From NCBI GenBank assembly GCA_035455185.1, contig DATIFQ010000475.1, positions 1-42,518 of the forward strand: a stretch of 42,518 nt of DNA, given 5' to 3'. The position numbers and the translations under genes were made by a program. Shown here piece after piece: positions 7,581 through 16,293 of the stretch. The stretch comes from JAEHDI01 sp035455185 (lineage in GTDB: Bacteria; Acidobacteriota; Terriglobia; Bryobacterales; Bryobacteraceae). Within the stretch, counting starts at the first letter, position 1. Every line of letters starts with the position of its first letter. Under the pieces are notes generated by a model. It searched no databases. It was not told where the DNA came from and worked only from the letters and a program-made list of their open reading frames with translations.

Positions 7581-8741
7581 ATGGAAAAAGGTAGACTGAC
7601 TCGGCGGAATTTGCTTGCGTCCGCAGGCGGATTGGCCGGCCTTGCGACAGTGCCGGTAAACGCCGCCGGAAAGCACGAGCGCCTGCTGATCACACGGATC
7701 GACCTGCACCGCGTCGTAGTGCCCATGAAGCCAGGGACCACCTACGATCCGGAGGTCGCCGAGTCGAGCCGTTTCGACCTCGTCCCAAAGACCATCATGA
7801 AAGTCCACACCGACGCCGGGATCATCGGAATCGGCGAGACGGGGCGTGGCGAGGACGAGGCGGGTGTCCGGCGCAACGCCGACTATCTGCGTGGCAAGCA
7901 CGCCTTCGACCTCAACCTCAATCGGCTCGATCTGCCGTCCCGCGCCGGCTATGCCGCCTTCGAAATGGCTTTGTACGATGCGGTCGGGAAAGCCCTAGGC
8001 TGGCCTGTGTACAAACTGCTGGGCGGCTTGGCGCAGCGCAAGGTGCTCGTCGGCTACTGGACCGGCCGCAAAACCCCCAACGGGATTCGGCCCGTTATCG
8101 AGAAAACGCTCGCCGGCGGCTTCACCTCCATCAAGACAAAGTGCGCGCAGGGCGATCCCGTCGTTCAGGTGGCCGAAGTTGTGGCAAAGATGGCCCCCGG
8201 AGTGAAGCTGATCGTCGATCCGAACACGCGCTATCGGAGCTACAACGACTTCTTGCCGGTGGCCAGGGACCTGGATCGCGTGGGCAACGTGCTTGTCCTC
8301 GAGGACCCATTCGACAAGCGTGACTTCAACGGCTACCGAGAACTCCGGCGGCAAGTGAAAGCGCACGTGGCCCTTCACCTCGGAGACCCGCGGGCGATGG
8401 TCGAAGCCATCCGCGAACAGGCCTGCTCGGTATTCAATACGGGCGGGAATCCCGGCATGGCGGACTTCGTCGGCAACTGTTACCTCGCCCAGGCGGCCGG
8501 CATGTCCGTGTGGCACGGGTCGGGCAACGACCTCGGAATTGTTGACGCCTCCTACCTGCATTCCTGCGCTGCCTCGCCGGCTTGCACGTTACCGAGTGAC
8601 ATCCTGAGTTTCCTGCGTGAGGACGACCTGATCGTCGATCCGATCGAGATCAAGAACAGCTACGCGATCGTCTCGGATCGACCGGGCCTCGGCGTCGACC
8701 TTGATGAGGAGGCGGTCCGCCGCTACGCTGTCAAGTCCTGA
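7581..8741 (+). CDS. Tat-exported enolase-superfamily (mandelate racemase/muconate-lactonizing type) enzyme
   Basis: A 386-residue protein. A twin-arginine signal (TRRNLLASAGGLAGLATV, residues 7-24) precedes the two-domain enolase fold: capping domain at about 35-150 and barrel at about 155-365. Barrel motifs include the K-x-K pair at K185/K187 (candidate proton abstraction), metal ligands D213 (VDPN), E241 (EDPF) and D269 (LGDP), and a late histidine (WHGS, H312). The family abstracts a proton alpha to a carboxylate on sugar acids or related substrates, using Mg2+. The substrate here cannot be read from sequence. A strong Shine-Dalgarno (GAGGAGG) precedes the ATG. Export of an enolase-superfamily enzyme is unusual. 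Its 3' end overlaps the convergent esterase gene by 11 bp. Confidence 0.85.
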   Translation: MEKGRLTRRNLLASAGGLAGLATVPVNAAGKHERLLITRIDLHRVVVPMKPGTTYDPEVAESSRFDLVPKTIMKVHTDAGIIGIGETGRGEDEAGVRRNADYLRGKHAFDLNLNRLDLPSRAGYAAFEMALYDAVGKALGWPVYKLLGGLAQRKVLVGYWTGRKTPNGIRPVIEKTLAGGFTSIKTKCAQGDPVVQVAEVVAKMAPGVKLIVDPNTRYRSYNDFLPVARDLDRVGNVLVLEDPFDKRDFNGYRELRRQVKAHVALHLGDPRAMVEAIREQACSVFNTGGNPGMADFVGNCYLAQAAGMSVWHGSGNDLGIVDASYLHSCAASPACTLPSDILSFLREDDLIVDPIEIKNSYAIVSDRPGLGVDLDEEAVRRYAVKS

Positions 8742-9672
8742 CCGCGGCGAAAGCCCGCCTGAGATGCCTCGCTGCATCGGAGACCCCTTCGCGGCCCATC
8801 CCGACAACTCCGCCAAGCTGGAAGAATCCGTGGATGACGCCGGGATAGCGAGTCAGTACAACCGGCACGCCGGCAGCGGCTAACCGCCGCGCGTATTCCT
8901 CGCCCTCGTCGCGCAGGCTGTCGTACTCGGCCGTCAGAACAAACGTCGGCGGCAGGCCGCCCAGATCCGCCTCCCACAACGGCGAAATCTGCGGGTGCCT
9001 CCGGTCCGTCAATGGAGGCACGTACTCGCGCCAGCCCCGCTCCATGTCCTCACTTCCCGGACCGTAGCCCGAGCCGTACTCCGTGTGCGAAGACAGGCTG
9101 CGCGTCGCGTCGAGCATCGGGTAGATCAACATCTGGAAACAAATCCTCGAGCCACCGCGTTGGCGTGCAAGCAATGCTGTCACCGCCGCGAGATTTCCGC
9201 CCGCGCTGTCGCCGCCGACAGCTACGAATTCCGGGTCCGCGCTGATTTCCGCCGCGTTCCGCGCGACCCATTCCGTTACGGCGTAACAATCCTCCGAAGC
9301 GGCTGGGAAACGGTGCTCCGGAGCGAGTCGGTAGTGAACCGCTGCCACAAGGCAGCCCGCTTCGGCCGCCAGCATGCGGCACACAGGATCGTGCGTGTCG
9401 AGATCTCCGCTGAAAAACCGGCCGCCGTGAAAGTACACGAGGACCGGAAGACTGCGACTCGTCGCCGGCGCGTAAATGCGGATAGGCACCGGGCCCTCCG
9501 GCCCGGGCACGACTCGGTCTTCAACGCGCGGCAGCGAAGGCGCTTCACCCGCCAGCGGGCGCATTCCGAGATAGAACTCACGCGTCTCGGCGACGCTCAT
9601 CTCGCCCCGTGGCGGCGCCCCGGACGCGGCCTGCGCGTCGAGGTATTCGCGCACATCCGGATCGAGCGGCAT
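8731..9672 (-). CDS. Alpha/beta hydrolase, hormone-sensitive-lipase family esterase
   Basis: A 313-residue cytosolic esterase/lipase of the HSL (family IV) group. It shows the oxyanion-hole motif HGG at 82-84, the nucleophile elbow GDSAGG at 154-159 (S156), the acid D251 (TAEYDSLRDEG) and the histidine H281 (GVIHGFF), which complete the triad. Such enzymes hydrolyse short-chain acyl esters. No signal peptide is seen. The ATG lies one base after the stop of the DJ-1/PfpI gene, so the two are surely co-transcribed and probably translationally coupled. Substrate unknown. Confidence 0.9.
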   Translation of the reverse strand: MPLDPDVREYLDAQAASGAPPRGEMSVAETREFYLGMRPLAGEAPSLPRVEDRVVPGPEGPVPIRIYAPATSRSLPVLVYFHGGRFFSGDLDTHDPVCRMLAAEAGCLVAAVHYRLAPEHRFPAASEDCYAVTEWVARNAAEISADPEFVAVGGDSAGGNLAAVTALLARQRGGSRICFQMLIYPMLDATRSLSSHTEYGSGYGPGSEDMERGWREYVPPLTDRRHPQISPLWEADLGGLPPTFVLTAEYDSLRDEGEEYARRLAAAGVPVVLTRYPGVIHGFFQLGGVVGMGREGVSDAARHLRRAFAAVRT

Positions 9673-9673
9673 G

Positions 9674-10225
9674 CTACTCCCCCAGACAGTGGAAGATCTC
9701 GCGATAGAACTCGGGGTGAGACTGCCACGTTTGTGCGGTCACGATTCTGCCGTCTCGGACCGCCTGCTGTCCGCTCCAGAAGCCTCCGGCCAGTTCGACT
9801 TCGCCGCGCACGTGCTCGTAACATGTGACGCAGCGGTCCTTCGCCAGCCCGGCCGCTACCAGGATCTGGATCCCGTGGCAGATCGCGAAGACCCATTTCC
9901 CGCTGTCGTGGAATAAACGGACCATTTCGACCAGTTTCCGGTTGTGCCGCAGATACTCCGGTGCGCGGCCACCCAGAAGGAGTATGGCGTCGAAGTTACC
10001 CTCCGAGACCTCATCGATCGATGCGTCCGCATCCAGACCGTAGCCCGGGCGCTCGATGTACGTGTCCCAGCCCGGCTCGAAATCGTGCATGACGAGATGC
10101 AGTCTCCGCTTCGACGGAGCAGCCACCACCGGTGTGTGGCCCGCCTCGAGGAAACGGTGGCAGGCGTACAGCGCCTCGTAACCCTCGCCACCGTCCCCGG
10201 TGACAACCAAAATCCGTTTGCTCAT
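9674..10225 (-). CDS. DJ-1/PfpI family protein (class I glutamine amidotransferase-like)
   Basis: A 183-residue protein starting at the ATG at 10225 (MSKRILVVTGDG). The frame runs on upstream through the divergent promoter region, but that part has no homology. The flavodoxin-like fold shows the nucleophile elbow AICHG with C116 and a conserved glutamate E15, the DJ-1/PfpI pair. Related proteins include glyoxalase III/deglycase-like enzymes, amidases and proteases, and the exact activity cannot be assigned. The gene is the first of a two-gene unit with the HSL esterase (one base apart) and is divergent from the GlcG-like gene. Confidence 0.87.
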   Translation of the reverse strand: MSKRILVVTGDGGEGYEALYACHRFLEAGHTPVVAAPSKRRLHLVMHDFEPGWDTYIERPGYGLDADASIDEVSEGNFDAILLLGGRAPEYLRHNRKLVEMVRLFHDSGKWVFAICHGIQILVAAGLAKDRCVTCYEHVRGEVELAGGFWSGQQAVRDGRIVTAQTWQSHPEFYREIFHCLGE

Positions 10226-10325
10226 GAAGCCTCCGCTGTTCGTGGACATGCAAATTCTACCAGCCGTGCATGCGGATGGTCCGGTCCGCCGTGGTATCCT
10301 CAGCCCACAGGAGGAACGCGGAAAA

Positions 10326-10796
10326 GTGACCAGTGCCGGACTCATTGTATTCCCACTTTTGTTCGCGCTAACGACCATGGCGGCAGATCTCACGGAAAAG
10401 AAAGCGTTGACCCTCGCTGGAGCAAAGCACATCGCGGCGGCAGCCGAAGCGGAAGCGGTGAAGAACAACTGGAATGTCGTCATCGCCATCGTCGATGAGG
10501 GTGGTCACCTCATCTACCTTCAGAGGATGGACGACGTCCAGATCGCCAGCATTGACATCGCGCAGCGCAAAGCGCGCAGTGCGGCGCTCTTCCGCCGGCC
10601 GACGAAAGCCTTTGAGGAACAGCTTGCGGGCGGTCGCGTCTCCGTCCTGAAACTCGAAGGCGCCATGCCCATGGAGGGCGGGCTTCCCGTGATCGTGGAC
10701 GGCAAGGTCATCGGAGCCGTCGGCGTTAGCGGCGTCACGTCACAGCAGGACGCCCAGGTCGCCAAGGCCGGCCTCGACGTGCTGGCCATCAAGTAG
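10326..10796 (+). CDS. Secreted GlcG/HbpS-like (DUF336) protein
   Basis: A 156-residue protein. I place the start at the GTG at 10326, preceded by GGAGG at 10310-10314. The frame is open upstream to 10200, but that part overlaps the divergent DJ-1 promoter. A signal peptide (SAGLIVFPLLFALTTMAA) precedes a complete HbpS/GlcG fold: LTLAGAKHIAAAAEAEAVKNNW, then VVIAIVDEGGHLIYLQRMDD, the KARSAALF segment and the glycine-rich end GGLPVIVDGKVIGAVGVSG. Family members bind haem or cobalamin (HbpS, PduO C-terminal domain) or sit in glycolate/glycerol operons (GlcG). The ligand here is unknown. It probably works in the periplasm. It lies 46 nt upstream of the large OYE-GltD fusion on the same strand. 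Confidence 0.82.
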   Translation: MTSAGLIVFPLLFALTTMAADLTEKKALTLAGAKHIAAAAEAEAVKNNWNVVIAIVDEGGHLIYLQRMDDVQIASIDIAQRKARSAALFRRPTKAFEEQLAGGRVSVLKLEGAMPMEGGLPVIVDGKVIGAVGVSGVTSQQDAQVAKAGLDVLAIK

Positions 10797-10842
10797 CCGA
10801 AAACGGCCCATATCTCATCCGTTGATATCCTGAAAGCTCAAG

Positions 10843-13464
10843 ATGTCTTCACACGAGCCTTTTCATTTTCATAGCCTGGAAGAACTGCGCCGCCGGATCG
10901 AGGAATTGCACCTCGACTTGCCTGTCGATGACGATTTGAGCCCTCTTCTCGAGCCGGTCAGATTTGGTGCAGTGCCGCTGCCGAACCGCCTGGTCGTGCT
11001 CCCCATGGAGGGGTGCGATGGAAAGGACGATGGCTCGCCGGACGAGCTCACTTTTCGCCGGTATCGCCGTTTCACGGAAGGAGGTGCCGGCCTCCTCTGG
11101 TTCGAGGCCTGCGCCGTCGTGCCGGAAGGCCGCGCCAACCCCCGCCAGTTGTGGATCCACGAGAACAACGTCGCCGCGTTCGCGAAACTGGTCGAGGATT
11201 CCCTGTCGGGCGCGCATCACGCCTTCGGCCCGAGTCACCGTCCGTTTCTCGTGCTTCAGTTGACTCATTCGGGTCGCTACAGCAAGCCGGGACGCAGCCC
11301 TCGGCCGATCATCGCGCACCATTCGCGCTTTCTCGATCCGATCCACAACCTCCCGCCCGACTATCCGCTGATCCCGGACGACGAACTCGAACGACTGGAG
11401 GATGTTTACGTCGAAGCGGCCCGGTTCGCCCGAAAAGCGGGATTCGATGCCGTCGACGTGAAGGCTTGCCATCGCTATCTCGTCTCGGAGTTGCATGCCT
11501 CGTTCACTCGCGAAGGACGCTACGGCGGTTCGTTCGAAAACCGGTCGCGTTTTTTCCGCAACGTGGTAGCGAAGATACGCGACGCCGTTCCCGGACTCGT
11601 GGTGACCTCGCGCATGAACGTCTACGACGCGATGGCCTGGCCGTATGGATTCGGCGTGGACCGCGACGACGCCTCGAAACCGGATCTCGCCGAGCCGATC
11701 GAACTCGTCCGTCATTTGGCCGCCTCCGGCTCGCCGATCGTCAACATCACCATCGGCAACCCGTATTTCAATCCGTACGTGAACCGGCCTTTTGATCTGC
11801 CGGTGGCCGGCGCGCCCGTGCCCCCGGAGTCGCCGCTCGAAGGCGTCGCGCGGTTTGTCTCGATTGTACGGCGCATCCAGATGGAGTTCCCGGATATGGC
11901 CGTCATCGGTGGCGGCTATTCCTGGCTTCGCCACTTCTTTCCGAATGTCGGCGCAGCCTGCGTCCGCAACGGATGGGTCTCGCTTGTTGGGGCTGGGCGG
12001 ATGGCTTTCGCCTATCCGGACTTTGCGCGTGACTTGCGAAGTCGCGGGTCCCTCGATCCCGAGCGCGTATGCGTCGCCTGTTCGGCTTGCACACAGATCA
12101 TGCGCGACGGCGGACGCAGCGGCTGCGTGCCGCGCGACGCCGCTATCTACGAGCCGATCTACAAAGCGGGCCGTGCCGAAGCGGTCGACACGATCCTCGC
12201 CATGGCGAAGACGTGCCGGCAATGCAACGATCCGACTTGCGTTTCGGGTTGCCCGGCGCGCGTGAATATCCCGAGGTTCGTCGGCCACATCGCCGACGGC
12301 CGCTTCCGTGAGGCGTACGAGACGTTGCGCGAAGCCAATGTGCTGGCAGCGGTCTGCGGATACGTCTGCCCTTCGGAAACGCTCTGCGAAGCCGGTTGCG
12401 TCAACGAACACTACACGGAAAGCGTGCCGATCCGGCACCTCCAGCGCTGGGTCAGCCGCAAGGCCGTCGACGAGGGATGGGCTGCCGAACCCCGCCCGCG
12501 GGAGACGTCGACCGGGAAACGCGTGGCCGTGCTGGGAGCCGGTCCGGCAGGCGTTTCGGCCGCCGCGGCGCTCGCCTCGCGCGGCCACAAGGTTGTGCTG
12601 CTCGATGGGAGCCCGGCTCCTGGTGGAACGGCGGCAGGCACTATTCCGGCAGACCGTTTGCCAGACTCAATTCTCCGCAGGGAAATCGACGACGTCCTCG
12701 CTTCCAGCGGTGACGTGGAACGCCGCTACAATGTCTGCTTCGATTCCAACTATGGTCTCGACAATGTTAGAGGCGGTGGCTACGACGCATTGCTCGTCGC
12801 CCTCGGGCTCTCCGGCTCGGTACGGCTGAAGACCACGGTGCGGCCGAAGTCCGGCGTTGTGGGTGCGCTCGAGTTTCTGGCTGCCGTAAAGCGTGGCGGC
12901 GCGTCGTCCGGAGTGGTCCTGGTCCTCGGAGGCGGCAATACTGCCATCGACGCCGCGCTCTCGGCCAAACGCGCTGGCGCGGACGACGTGTCCATCGTCT
13001 ACCGTCGCTCATTTGCCGAGATGCCCGCATGGCCCGAAGAGCGAGATCGCGCCATCGAAGCCGGTGTGAACTTCCTCATTCTCACGCAGCCCGTCGGCTA
13101 CGTCACGGATGAGCAGATGAAGCTCGCGGGCTTGAAAGTCGTCCGTACCCGCCTGAGCGTAGCCGGTAAGGACGGCCGCCGCACCGTAGAACCCGTGCCG
13201 GGTTCCGAGCACAGTATGCCTGCCGACCTCGTCGTGGAGGCCATCGGCCAGCAACTCGGCGCCGAGTTGACCGCTGCCCTCGCCGGAATGCGCTTCACCG
13301 CCGACGGCCTCATATGGACGAGGAGCGGCTCTTTTGAAACCTCGCTTCCCGGCGTCTTTGCCGCCGGCGACATCATCAACGGCGGAACCACCGTCGTCCA
13401 GGCCGTTGGCGAGGGCGCCCGCGCCGCACGAGAGATCGACGCCTGGCTCCGCGAACGGCCATGA
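10843..13464 (+). CDS. Fusion of Old Yellow Enzyme-type oxidoreductase with GltD-type iron-sulfur/FAD/NAD(P)H module
   Basis: An 873-residue flavoprotein with four parts. Residues about 35-400 are an Old Yellow Enzyme FMN barrel (LVVLPMEG; VYVEAARFARKAGFDAVDVK; GRYGGSFENRSRFF). A CxxCxxCx11C cluster (C410, C413, C416, C428) matches the [4Fe-4S] site of 2,4-dienoyl-CoA reductase-like enzymes. A GltD/dihydropyrimidine-dehydrogenase-type helical domain then follows (C458, C461, C466, C470 and C505, C509, C515, C519), expected to hold two more [4Fe-4S] clusters. Last are FAD (GAGPAG, about 564) and NAD(P)H (GGGNTA, about 696) Rossmann folds ending in AAGD (about 840). Electrons would run NAD(P)H to FAD through the clusters to FMN and then reduce an activated double bond. 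In the barrel, the usual HGAHGYL motif is KACHRYL, so the substrate is probably atypical. Its last codons overlap the next gene's ATG. Confidence 0.88.
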   Translation: MSSHEPFHFHSLEELRRRIEELHLDLPVDDDLSPLLEPVRFGAVPLPNRLVVLPMEGCDGKDDGSPDELTFRRYRRFTEGGAGLLWFEACAVVPEGRANPRQLWIHENNVAAFAKLVEDSLSGAHHAFGPSHRPFLVLQLTHSGRYSKPGRSPRPIIAHHSRFLDPIHNLPPDYPLIPDDELERLEDVYVEAARFARKAGFDAVDVKACHRYLVSELHASFTREGRYGGSFENRSRFFRNVVAKIRDAVPGLVVTSRMNVYDAMAWPYGFGVDRDDASKPDLAEPIELVRHLAASGSPIVNITIGNPYFNPYVNRPFDLPVAGAPVPPESPLEGVARFVSIVRRIQMEFPDMAVIGGGYSWLRHFFPNVGAACVRNGWVSLVGAGRMAFAYPDFARDLRSRGSLDPERVCVACSACTQIMRDGGRSGCVPRDAAIYEPIYKAGRAEAVDTILAMAKTCRQCNDPTCVSGCPARVNIPRFVGHIADGRFREAYETLREANVLAAVCGYVCPSETLCEAGCVNEHYTESVPIRHLQRWVSRKAVDEGWAAEPRPRETSTGKRVAVLGAGPAGVSAAAALASRGHKVVLLDGSPAPGGTAAGTIPADRLPDSILRREIDDVLASSGDVERRYNVCFDSNYGLDNVRGGGYDALLVALGLSGSVRLKTTVRPKSGVVGALEFLAAVKRGGASSGVVLVLGGGNTAIDAALSAKRAGADDVSIVYRRSFAEMPAWPEERDRAIEAGVNFLILTQPVGYVTDEQMKLAGLKVVRTRLSVAGKDGRRTVEPVPGSEHSMPADLVVEAIGQQLGAELTAALAGMRFTADGLIWTRSGSFETSLPGVFAAGDIINGGTTVVQAVGEGARAAREIDAWLRERP

Positions 13465-15071
13465 GGACACTATTTCCCACCGCTTTTGCCTCCACCCTAT
13501 GTGTGCTGGCTTCCGCCCTTGCGGTTTCCGCGGCGGAAACCGTCAGCCTCTCCCGCGCTGAGTACGAAGATCGCGCTCGTGCTGCGTGGACGGCGCAGAT
13601 TCTCGGCGCTCTCATGGGCTTCCGCTTCGAGCACAAACCGGCCTCAACGGAGTGGGTCGACAGGCTGCCGAAGGCTTACGATCACGCGCCCGTCGATGAC
13701 GACTACTACTACGAGATTGTCGCCCTTCGCGCGTTTGAGAGATACGGCACGGGGTTGACCGTGGAACAGCTCGGCGCTCAATGGAAGGAAAACTCGGCGG
13801 GCTCGTGGGGATCTAGCGAACAGGCCCGGCTCCTGCTCTCGCGCGGCGTGCAGCCGCCAGATACCGGCCATCCGCGCTACAACAAGCTCTGGTTCACCAT
13901 TGGCCCGCAGTTCAGCGGGGATATCTATGGGGTCCTTGCACCCGGCTTACCGAACTTGGCCGGCAGGCTCGCGCGGGACCTGGGCCACATCAACGGCTTT
14001 GCCGAAGGAACCGACGGCGGGGTGTTCGTCGCCGGCATGGTCAGCCTCGCCTTCGCGGAAGACAATTCGAAGGAGATCGTGCGCAAAGCGGCGCGCCTCA
14101 TTCATCCGCAATCGCCGTACCGGCAGTGCCTCGATCTCGTCATTGGCATGGCCGAAAAAGGCGCCGGCCCCCGGGAGATCGCCCAGGCGGTCGAGGATCG
14201 GTGGCATATTGAATATCCTGCTACCAATAACGCCGTCGCCAACGGCGGTCTGGTCGCCCTCAGCGTATGGTTCGGCGAGGGAGACTTTCTCAAGACCGTG
14301 AACCTCGCTTTCGCGGCCGCGGACTATACCGACGCCGACTGCAACGCCGCCAACGCGGCTGCCGTGGTCGGAGCGATGCACGGAATGAAGGCGCTGCCCC
14401 TGGTGCTGGTGGAAGGGATCCACGACCGCATCCGGGGCGACGCGATGGGCGGTGTGCGCCTTACTCCAGCGGTAGATGAAGCCATTTCGGATCTCGCCCG
14501 CCGCACCGTTGCCGTAGGTGAGAAGATCCTGAGGGCTGAGGGCGTGCCGGCTGACGGTGACACGCTCTCGATCCCTGCACAGGACGTCGCCACTCAGCCG
14601 GCGGAACTATTTTCTCTGGCGGACCTCACTCGCTATTGGAACCCCGGCTGGAAGCTGGAGCGTGTTGGATTTGGCGGAGCAGGCGGCGGACTCGGCGGAG
14701 TTCGCGGCATTACGTATCTCGATGGCGATGTGCTGGCGACATATCCACGCGACGAGGTGCGCGGTGCGTTGCTCCGCCGCACCGTCCGTCTCGGTGATCA
14801 GTCTTCCCTCTCCGTTCAGGTGGCCGCCGATCCCGGCCGCGCCTGGCAGCTCGATGCGTTCGCCGGAAACGAGCGTGTCCTGAGCAGACTGATTGACGGC
14901 GGCCAGGGTAAAGAGCGGGAGTGGCGGCAAATAGACGTCGATCTCTCGCGCTTCGCAAACCGTGAGGTCGAACTCCGCCTCTTCCAGCTGGTTCTCCTCT
15001 CAGGCAGCATCCCCGGCAATGCATATTGGCGTGCCCTCGTCGTCTCAGAAGGGCTACCGCGATCCAAATAA
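13461..15071 (+). CDS. Secreted ADP-ribosylglycohydrolase-family protein with C-terminal beta domain
   Basis: A 536-residue protein. A Sec signal peptide (FASTLCVLASALAVSAA, about 8-24) precedes an ADP-ribosylglycohydrolase fold at about 30-370. It has an acidic cluster DDD at 79-81 (PVDDDYYYE), a GSWGSSEQ segment, and the second acidic motif DADCNAANAAAVVGAMHG at about 291-308, which corresponds to the D-x-D metal site of ARH enzymes. After it, about 400-536 form a beta-sandwich (VRLGDQSSLSVQVAADPG and so on), which resembles a carbohydrate-binding or jelly-roll domain. Family members cleave ADP-ribose linkages, and many bacterial secreted relatives probably act on other N- or O-glycosides. 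The ATG overlaps the stop of the preceding oxidoreductase (ATGA), so the two are translationally coupled. Confidence 0.82.
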   Translation: MRTLFPTAFASTLCVLASALAVSAAETVSLSRAEYEDRARAAWTAQILGALMGFRFEHKPASTEWVDRLPKAYDHAPVDDDYYYEIVALRAFERYGTGLTVEQLGAQWKENSAGSWGSSEQARLLLSRGVQPPDTGHPRYNKLWFTIGPQFSGDIYGVLAPGLPNLAGRLARDLGHINGFAEGTDGGVFVAGMVSLAFAEDNSKEIVRKAARLIHPQSPYRQCLDLVIGMAEKGAGPREIAQAVEDRWHIEYPATNNAVANGGLVALSVWFGEGDFLKTVNLAFAAADYTDADCNAANAAAVVGAMHGMKALPLVLVEGIHDRIRGDAMGGVRLTPAVDEAISDLARRTVAVGEKILRAEGVPADGDTLSIPAQDVATQPAELFSLADLTRYWNPGWKLERVGFGGAGGGLGGVRGITYLDGDVLATYPRDEVRGALLRRTVRLGDQSSLSVQVAADPGRAWQLDAFAGNERVLSRLIDGGQGKEREWRQIDVDLSRFANREVELRLFQLVLLSGSIPGNAYWRALVVSEGLPRSK

Positions 15072-15186
15072 CGGAGCCGGCCCGACACGAGCACGCACAG
15101 AGGACCACCCCTGACCCCCGGCGGCACTCCTGCGTGCCGGCTCACACCCTTCTATCGACAGAGATGGAAAGAACGTGAGGGTTACA

Positions 15187-16293
15187 ATGGCGCGCGTGGG
15201 CTTTCTGTTCGTCGGAATCCTCTCTGGCCTCGCGTTTGTATGCTCGCTCCCGGCTCAGCCGGTGCGGCTGGTCCGGCACGAGATTGTCTCGACACGAACG
15301 GCTGCGATCAAGGGGGCCGTCCTCGATCTTCGGAAACCGGGTGCCCCGGTTCTCTTGACATGGGGACACGGAGTCGACGCGCACGCACTGCTGACCGGAC
15401 CAAACCGCGCCATCCTCGCATCAGGTGGGGCATCCTTCCGAGAAGGCGGATGCCTGTTCGACATCGACGGCGACAGCGATCCGGAATTGGTTCTCCTGGA
15501 GGCCGGCGGCGATCTCGTCTGGATTCGGCAGAACGGTTCGGTCCGCGGTGTCATAGACACGGGCGTCGATTCGCGCGACGTCGTTCCAGCAACCCTGCAT
15601 GGCCGCCGCGGCATCCTGTTGGTGCAGAAGCAGGCCCAGGTCCGCTTCTACGAGATCCCGAAGAATGTCCGTGACAAGTGGCCGTACCGCGAGATTTACT
15701 CGTTCTACACACCTTCACGGCAGGCGGGTCTCCGCCTTGACGATGTCGACGGCGATGGCCTGCCGGACATCCTCTGCGGCAATTACTGGATCCGATCCCC
15801 TGCCTCGTTCGATCTGCCGTGGCGGCTGTTCGCCATCAACACCTGGAGTGAGACCCCGGACTCGGCCATGTTGCGGCTCGCGCTGGCGGATGTCGCCGGG
15901 CGTGGCTCCCGGCAGCTAATCGCCGCGCAGGCGGAGGTGCCGGCAGCGCGGCTCGCCTGGTTCGAGAAGCCTCCTGATCCCACGCAGCTCTGGGCGGAAC
16001 ATCGTGTCGGAGGCGTCGCCGGCCTCCGGTTTCTGCAAGGACTGGACGCCGCCGATTTCGACGGCGATGGTCTCGTCGATCTGGCCGCCAGCGAAAACGC
16101 CGGCAAAAGATCGCTCCTGTTCCTGCTCCACAACCTCGGCGGAGGATCGTTCAGCACGCAGCGAATCGCTTCAAACTGCCCCGTCTTCTACTTGCGCGCA
16201 ACAGACGTGAATGGCGACACAAAACCGGATTTGGTCACCGTCGGCCCTGGCGGGGCCGCCTGGTGGGAGAACCGAACTCACTTGCGCAAATAG
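15187..16293 (+). CDS. Secreted FG-GAP/VCBS-repeat protein
   Basis: A 368-residue protein starting at ATG 15187, chosen over the GTG at 15175 because GAGGG (15177-15181) then sits 5 nt upstream. A signal peptide (VGFLFVGILSGLAFVCSLPAQ) is followed by repeated calcium-binding-type FG-GAP motifs: FDIDGDSDPELVLLE, DDVDGDGLPDILCG, DAADFDGDGLVDLAASE and DVNGDTKPDLVTVG. Four to six such blades would form an integrin-alpha-like propeller. It probably binds a polymer or partner at the cell surface. It follows the secreted ADP-ribosylglycohydrolase gene by 115 nt, and its 3' end overlaps the convergent cupin gene by 16 bp. Confidence 0.83.
   Translation: MARVGFLFVGILSGLAFVCSLPAQPVRLVRHEIVSTRTAAIKGAVLDLRKPGAPVLLTWGHGVDAHALLTGPNRAILASGGASFREGGCLFDIDGDSDPELVLLEAGGDLVWIRQNGSVRGVIDTGVDSRDVVPATLHGRRGILLVQKQAQVRFYEIPKNVRDKWPYREIYSFYTPSRQAGLRLDDVDGDGLPDILCGNYWIRSPASFDLPWRLFAINTWSETPDSAMLRLALADVAGRGSRQLIAAQAEVPAARLAWFEKPPDPTQLWAEHRVGGVAGLRFLQGLDAADFDGDGLVDLAASENAGKRSLLFLLHNLGGGSFSTQRIASNCPVFYLRATDVNGDTKPDLVTVGPGGAAWWENRTHLRK

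Noticed and set aside
10200..10325. Upstream extension of the GlcG-like gene start to 10200
   Set aside because: It would overlap the divergent DJ-1 gene and lacks a Shine-Dalgarno. The GTG at 10326 gives a proper signal peptide and has GGAGG ahead of it.
10849..12588. A 579-codon open frame on the minus strand opposite the large oxidoreductase
   Set aside because: It lies wholly antisense to a well-supported flavoenzyme, has a biased composition (Arg/His/Ala/Asp) and no recognisable domain. Such shadows are expected in GC-rich DNA.
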